Of a DNA stretch of 36,544 nucleotides, positions 34,530 to 36,544 are shown in pieces. The DNA lies in assembly GCA_030829985.1 (NCBI GenBank), contig JAURNW010000025.1, forward strand, positions 1 through 36,544, given 5' to 3'. The position numbers were made by a program, and so were the translations under genes. The notes under the pieces were generated by a model. The model saw only the letters and a program-made list of their open reading frames with translations, was not told the origin of the DNA and made no database searches. The stretch is from Gammaproteobacteria bacterium (GTDB lineage: Bacteria; Pseudomonadota; Gammaproteobacteria; Eutrophobiales; Eutrophobiaceae). Numbering within the stretch: the first letter of the stretch is position 1; every line of letters begins with the position of its first letter.

Positions 34530-35258
34530 TTACCAATTCTCATTAGCCGTTCGAACATCAACTTCAAAGGTCCAGGCAGTCTTTGGCTGTTTATAAAGAT
34601 ATTCATAAGCATCTACTATGCCTTCAATGCTAATCATACCTTCGTCACCCAATTGCTCGGCATAGTCGCTATAATTAGCATGTGCTTTTTCACCATTAAT
34701 AAGACCGTCTATTACAACATGACCAACGTGTATTCCTTCTGGACCCACTTCTTTTGCCATAGCTTGTGCAAGTGTTCTTAGTGCTGTTTTAGATGCATTA
34801 AATGCTGAAAAACCAGCGCGACCACGCAACGAGGCACTGGCACCAGTATATAAAATCGTACCAGCGTTATTGCTCTGCATACGTCTAATCGCTTCACGTC
34901 CAAATAGAAAACCGCCAAAGCAACATGCCTTCCATGCTGCTTCAAAATATTCAGCATCCATGCCTACTATTCGACCTGGAAAATTATTACCCACATTGTA
35001 TATAGCAACATCGACAGGACCGATTTTATTCGCCGCATCAAATAAATTCTTTATTTGAGTTTCACAGGTGCTATCAGTGACAAATGCTGTCGCCTTTCCA
35101 GCATTAGCTTCGATATTCGACACTACTTTATCTAACTTAGACTTTGTGCGTCCGGCCACGAGAATGTGTTTTCCGAGTAATGCAAATCGTTTACAGAGCG
35201 CTGCTCCAAGCCCATCTTCCGGACCAACACCAAGGATAATTGCTGTACTTATAGCCAA
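34530..35258 (-). CDS. SDR-family oxidoreductase with Phe in place of the catalytic Tyr
   Basis: 242 residues, Rossmann fold. The nucleotide motif is GVGPEDGLGAALCKRFA (10-26); YNVGNN (87-92) replaces the usual NNAG; the catalytic Ser region is LYTGASAS. At the YxxxK site the sequence is F153-N-A-S-K157, so the catalytic Tyr is absent. The following HVGHVVIDGLINGE belongs to an SDR subfamily that I recall as carrying Phe here in many members, so it is likely a family trait rather than a mutation. Whether it is an active dehydrogenase is open. Stands alone. Confidence 0.85.
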   Translation of the reverse strand: MAISTAIILGVGPEDGLGAALCKRFALLGKHILVAGRTKSKLDKVVSNIEANAGKATAFVTDSTCETQIKNLFDAANKIGPVDVAIYNVGNNFPGRIVGMDAEYFEAAWKACCFGGFLFGREAIRRMQSNNAGTILYTGASASLRGRAGFSAFNASKTALRTLAQAMAKEVGPEGIHVGHVVIDGLINGEKAHANYSDYAEQLGDEGMISIEGIVDAYEYLYKQPKTAWTFEVDVRTANENW

Positions 35259-35553
35259 TTTATTACTCTCCCTCTATATAATTGAATTGCAATAATAACT
35301 AATAAGCTAATGGCAGCTTAGTGCTCGTCACAAAAACATTATTCTCGTTGGTCACTGTACTAAATATATATTATACATAAGGAGTAAGAGTCAAATCATC
35401 AAAATACAGCTACAAAAATAATGATAATCCCATGGACGAATTGAATATAATCTTGTTGTATGAAAGTTAAATTATGCGGAAATCGATTAAATTAATTTCA
35501 AAAAATATAAATGAAATTTTTAGTTTTTATAAAGGTAATAATTTTCGATATGA
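35259..35553. other. AT-rich intergenic region
   Basis: 295 bases between the SDR gene and hcp. No gene-sized frame with a convincing start, no hairpin with T-tract, and no recognised operator. It should include the promoter of the SDR gene. Confidence 0.5.
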
Positions 35554-36072
35554 CTATGCTTCACCAGTGGGTCCAGCCCATTCTTTATTATCTATAACAT
35601 CCCAACCAAAATTATAGTCAATGCTATCACTTTGTCCTGACTCATTACGAGGGCCACTTTGACTGTATTCAAACTCAACCTTATCAAACAACAAAGTTAT
35701 GTGCTCTTTAAAAAAATCATCACCAATTCCACCACCAGAGACAATAGCTTTTATGACTACGCCTTCAAGTTTAATTTCGAGATATTTTTTTGGGGCTTCT
35801 CTTTTGCCCATAACAGGAGTAACACTGAACTCAGCATTAGCAATATGATCTCCCTTGGCAAACAAAGACCTGATCCCGGGGCTATCTATACCAATAGGTT
35901 TGATTACAGATAACTCATTCATTGATGTTTTATAGTCATCCGTTTGATGCACAATTTTTCGATTACTGCTCATATTCCAGTTCCATGAATGTATTTCTGA
36001 CCAGCCTTTATGATGAGGGCATGTCGACCCTCCCATAATTCCGTCTATTTTCATATTCATCTGTAAATCCAT
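35554..36072 (-). CDS. Hcp-family protein (type VI secretion tube/effector-like)
   Basis: 172 residues from the ATG at 36072 (GGAG 7 bases upstream; the longer frame opens at TTG 36084). MNMKIDGIMGGSTCPHHKGWSEIHSWNW, with its DG...G.S, is the Hcp family opening; EIKLEGVVIKAIVSGG and ITLLFDKVEFEYS match its later strands. Hcp forms the hexameric inner tube of type VI secretion. No other type VI gene is in the window, so this is an orphan copy or lies away from its main cluster. Confidence 0.85.
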   Translation of the reverse strand: MDLQMNMKIDGIMGGSTCPHHKGWSEIHSWNWNMSSNRKIVHQTDDYKTSMNELSVIKPIGIDSPGIRSLFAKGDHIANAEFSVTPVMGKREAPKKYLEIKLEGVVIKAIVSGGGIGDDFFKEHITLLFDKVEFEYSQSGPRNESGQSDSIDYNFGWDVIDNKEWAGPTGEA

Positions 36073-36402
36073 AACTTTCTCCAATTATTACGCATTAATA
36101 CATATTTAAAGTGCTGTTATTCCATGACTGAGTTCTTATGCAACGTTAAATTCTGTCATATAAATTTCATTAAGATTACACTGTCTTTTATCATTGATAA
36201 TAGTTCCATCACGGGTTGGATCTACCACAGAAAATACTGTATTGGCTTACCCGAATAAATCATTTTGCTGGAATGAACTTAATTACCTTACGCCCTATTC
36301 TATTTAATAGCGATTTTTATCACTGTATTGAGCTAGCAACAGAAGTTTCAACTTCAATAAGGATAGTAGCTTGATTTATAACACTATTATCAGATTTTAA
36401 AT
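36073..36402. other. Gene-free region upstream of hcp
   Basis: About 330 bases of AT-rich sequence between hcp and the terminator at the right edge. I see no ORF, tRNA or consensus operator. The hcp promoter must lie here. Confidence 0.5.
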
Positions 36403-36434
36403 AAAAAAAATCCCCGACACCGAAGTGTCGGGGA
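36403..36434 (-). terminator. Rho-independent terminator of the right-edge gene
   Basis: TCCCCGACAC-CGAA-GTGTCGGGGA, a perfect 10-bp GC-rich stem with a tetraloop. On the minus strand it is followed by eight T (36410-36403). It serves the minus-strand gene ending at 36465. Confidence 0.95.
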
Positions 36435-36464
36435 CATCTTAACAAACGCTTGTTTGCTGAGATC

Positions 36465-36544
36465 TTATGGCAGAGAGAAAACCATCAAGACACCACTGTT
36501 ACGTGATGAATTCAACAGTTTACGATAACCACCCACAGCACCTA
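36465..36544 (-). CDS. C-terminal end of an unidentified gene (cut by right edge)
   Basis: The last 26 codons of a minus-strand frame, ending ...VGGYRKLLNSSRNSGVLMVF-SLP and TAA at 36467-36465. The frame is open to the window edge and is followed by a strong terminator, so it is a real gene end. The fragment is too short for assignment; a beta-barrel end such as MipA/OmpV is one thought, without firm support. Confidence 0.6.
   Translation of the reverse strand, partial: GAVGGYRKLLNSSRNSGVLMVFSLP

Noticed and set aside
36441-36460. AACAAACGCTTGTTTG short inverted repeat after the right-edge gene
   Set aside because: Only a 5-bp stem; the nearby 10-bp hairpin with eight T is the terminator.

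Overview
The window is a chromosomal segment of a moderately AT-rich, facultatively anaerobic or microaerophilic member of the Gammaproteobacteria. That placement rests on the gene content and order (ccoNOQP-ccoGH next to ccoI-ccoS, hemN and an FNR/ANR regulator) and on consensus FNR operators. I cannot name the genus. No transposase, integrase or CRISPR array is visible.

Layout. 1-1166 (-): N-terminal part of a long TPR protein, cut by the left edge, with an apparent CTG start. 1294-7245 (-): cbb3 oxidase operon, in transcription order a DUF6455 protein, an OmpW-like N-terminal remnant, ccoN, ccoO, ccoQ, ccoP, a small membrane protein, ccoG and ccoH. 7383-12350 (+): copper ATPase ccoI, ccoS, hemN and a PhyH-type dioxygenase. 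12360-13900 (-): a TauE/SafE-like membrane protein and the FNR-type regulator. 14135-17704 (+): a MotA/TolQ/ExbB + OmpA-domain pair and a HupE/UreJ-like + membrane-anchored partner pair. 17723-17988: tRNA-Arg(TCG), a 19-bp direct repeat and a perfect 32-bp inverted repeat. 18074-22888 (-): copper module (CopA-type P1B ATPase, multicopper oxidase carrying a CopB-like barrel tail, small Cys-rich exported protein). 23247-24434: cold-shock protein, RRM protein and NYN-domain protein. 24663-27782 (+): MlaC-like protein plus an RND/MMPL exporter. 27809-36072: PGPGW-domain protein, EEP-family hydrolase, a conserved unknown, YjdF-like protein, CPA2 antiporter, two cytochrome c'-like genes (one frameshifted) flanking an FBT/MFS transporter, SDR and Hcp. 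The right edge holds the last codons of an unidentified gene and its terminator.

Unifying theme. Four exact TTGAT-N4-ATCAA palindromes (7317, 10104, 20413, 24590) lie in promoter positions and the window also encodes an FNR-like regulator with its four cluster cysteines. Three of the targets are logical for low-oxygen respiration: the cco operon with divergent ccoI-S, hemN, and a second copper ATPase. The fourth is unexpected: an MlaC/RND (HpnM/HpnN-like) envelope lipid transport pair. At three of the four boxes a plausible -10 lies where a class II FNR promoter would have it.

The most notable irregularities are the multicopper oxidase/CopB-like fusion, the OmpW remnant overlapping the start of ccoN, the palindrome next to tRNA-Arg, and the one-base frameshift in the second cytochrome c'-like gene. 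I found no convincing new defence or mobile system; the MotA/OmpA pair resembles ZorA/ZorB in architecture only.
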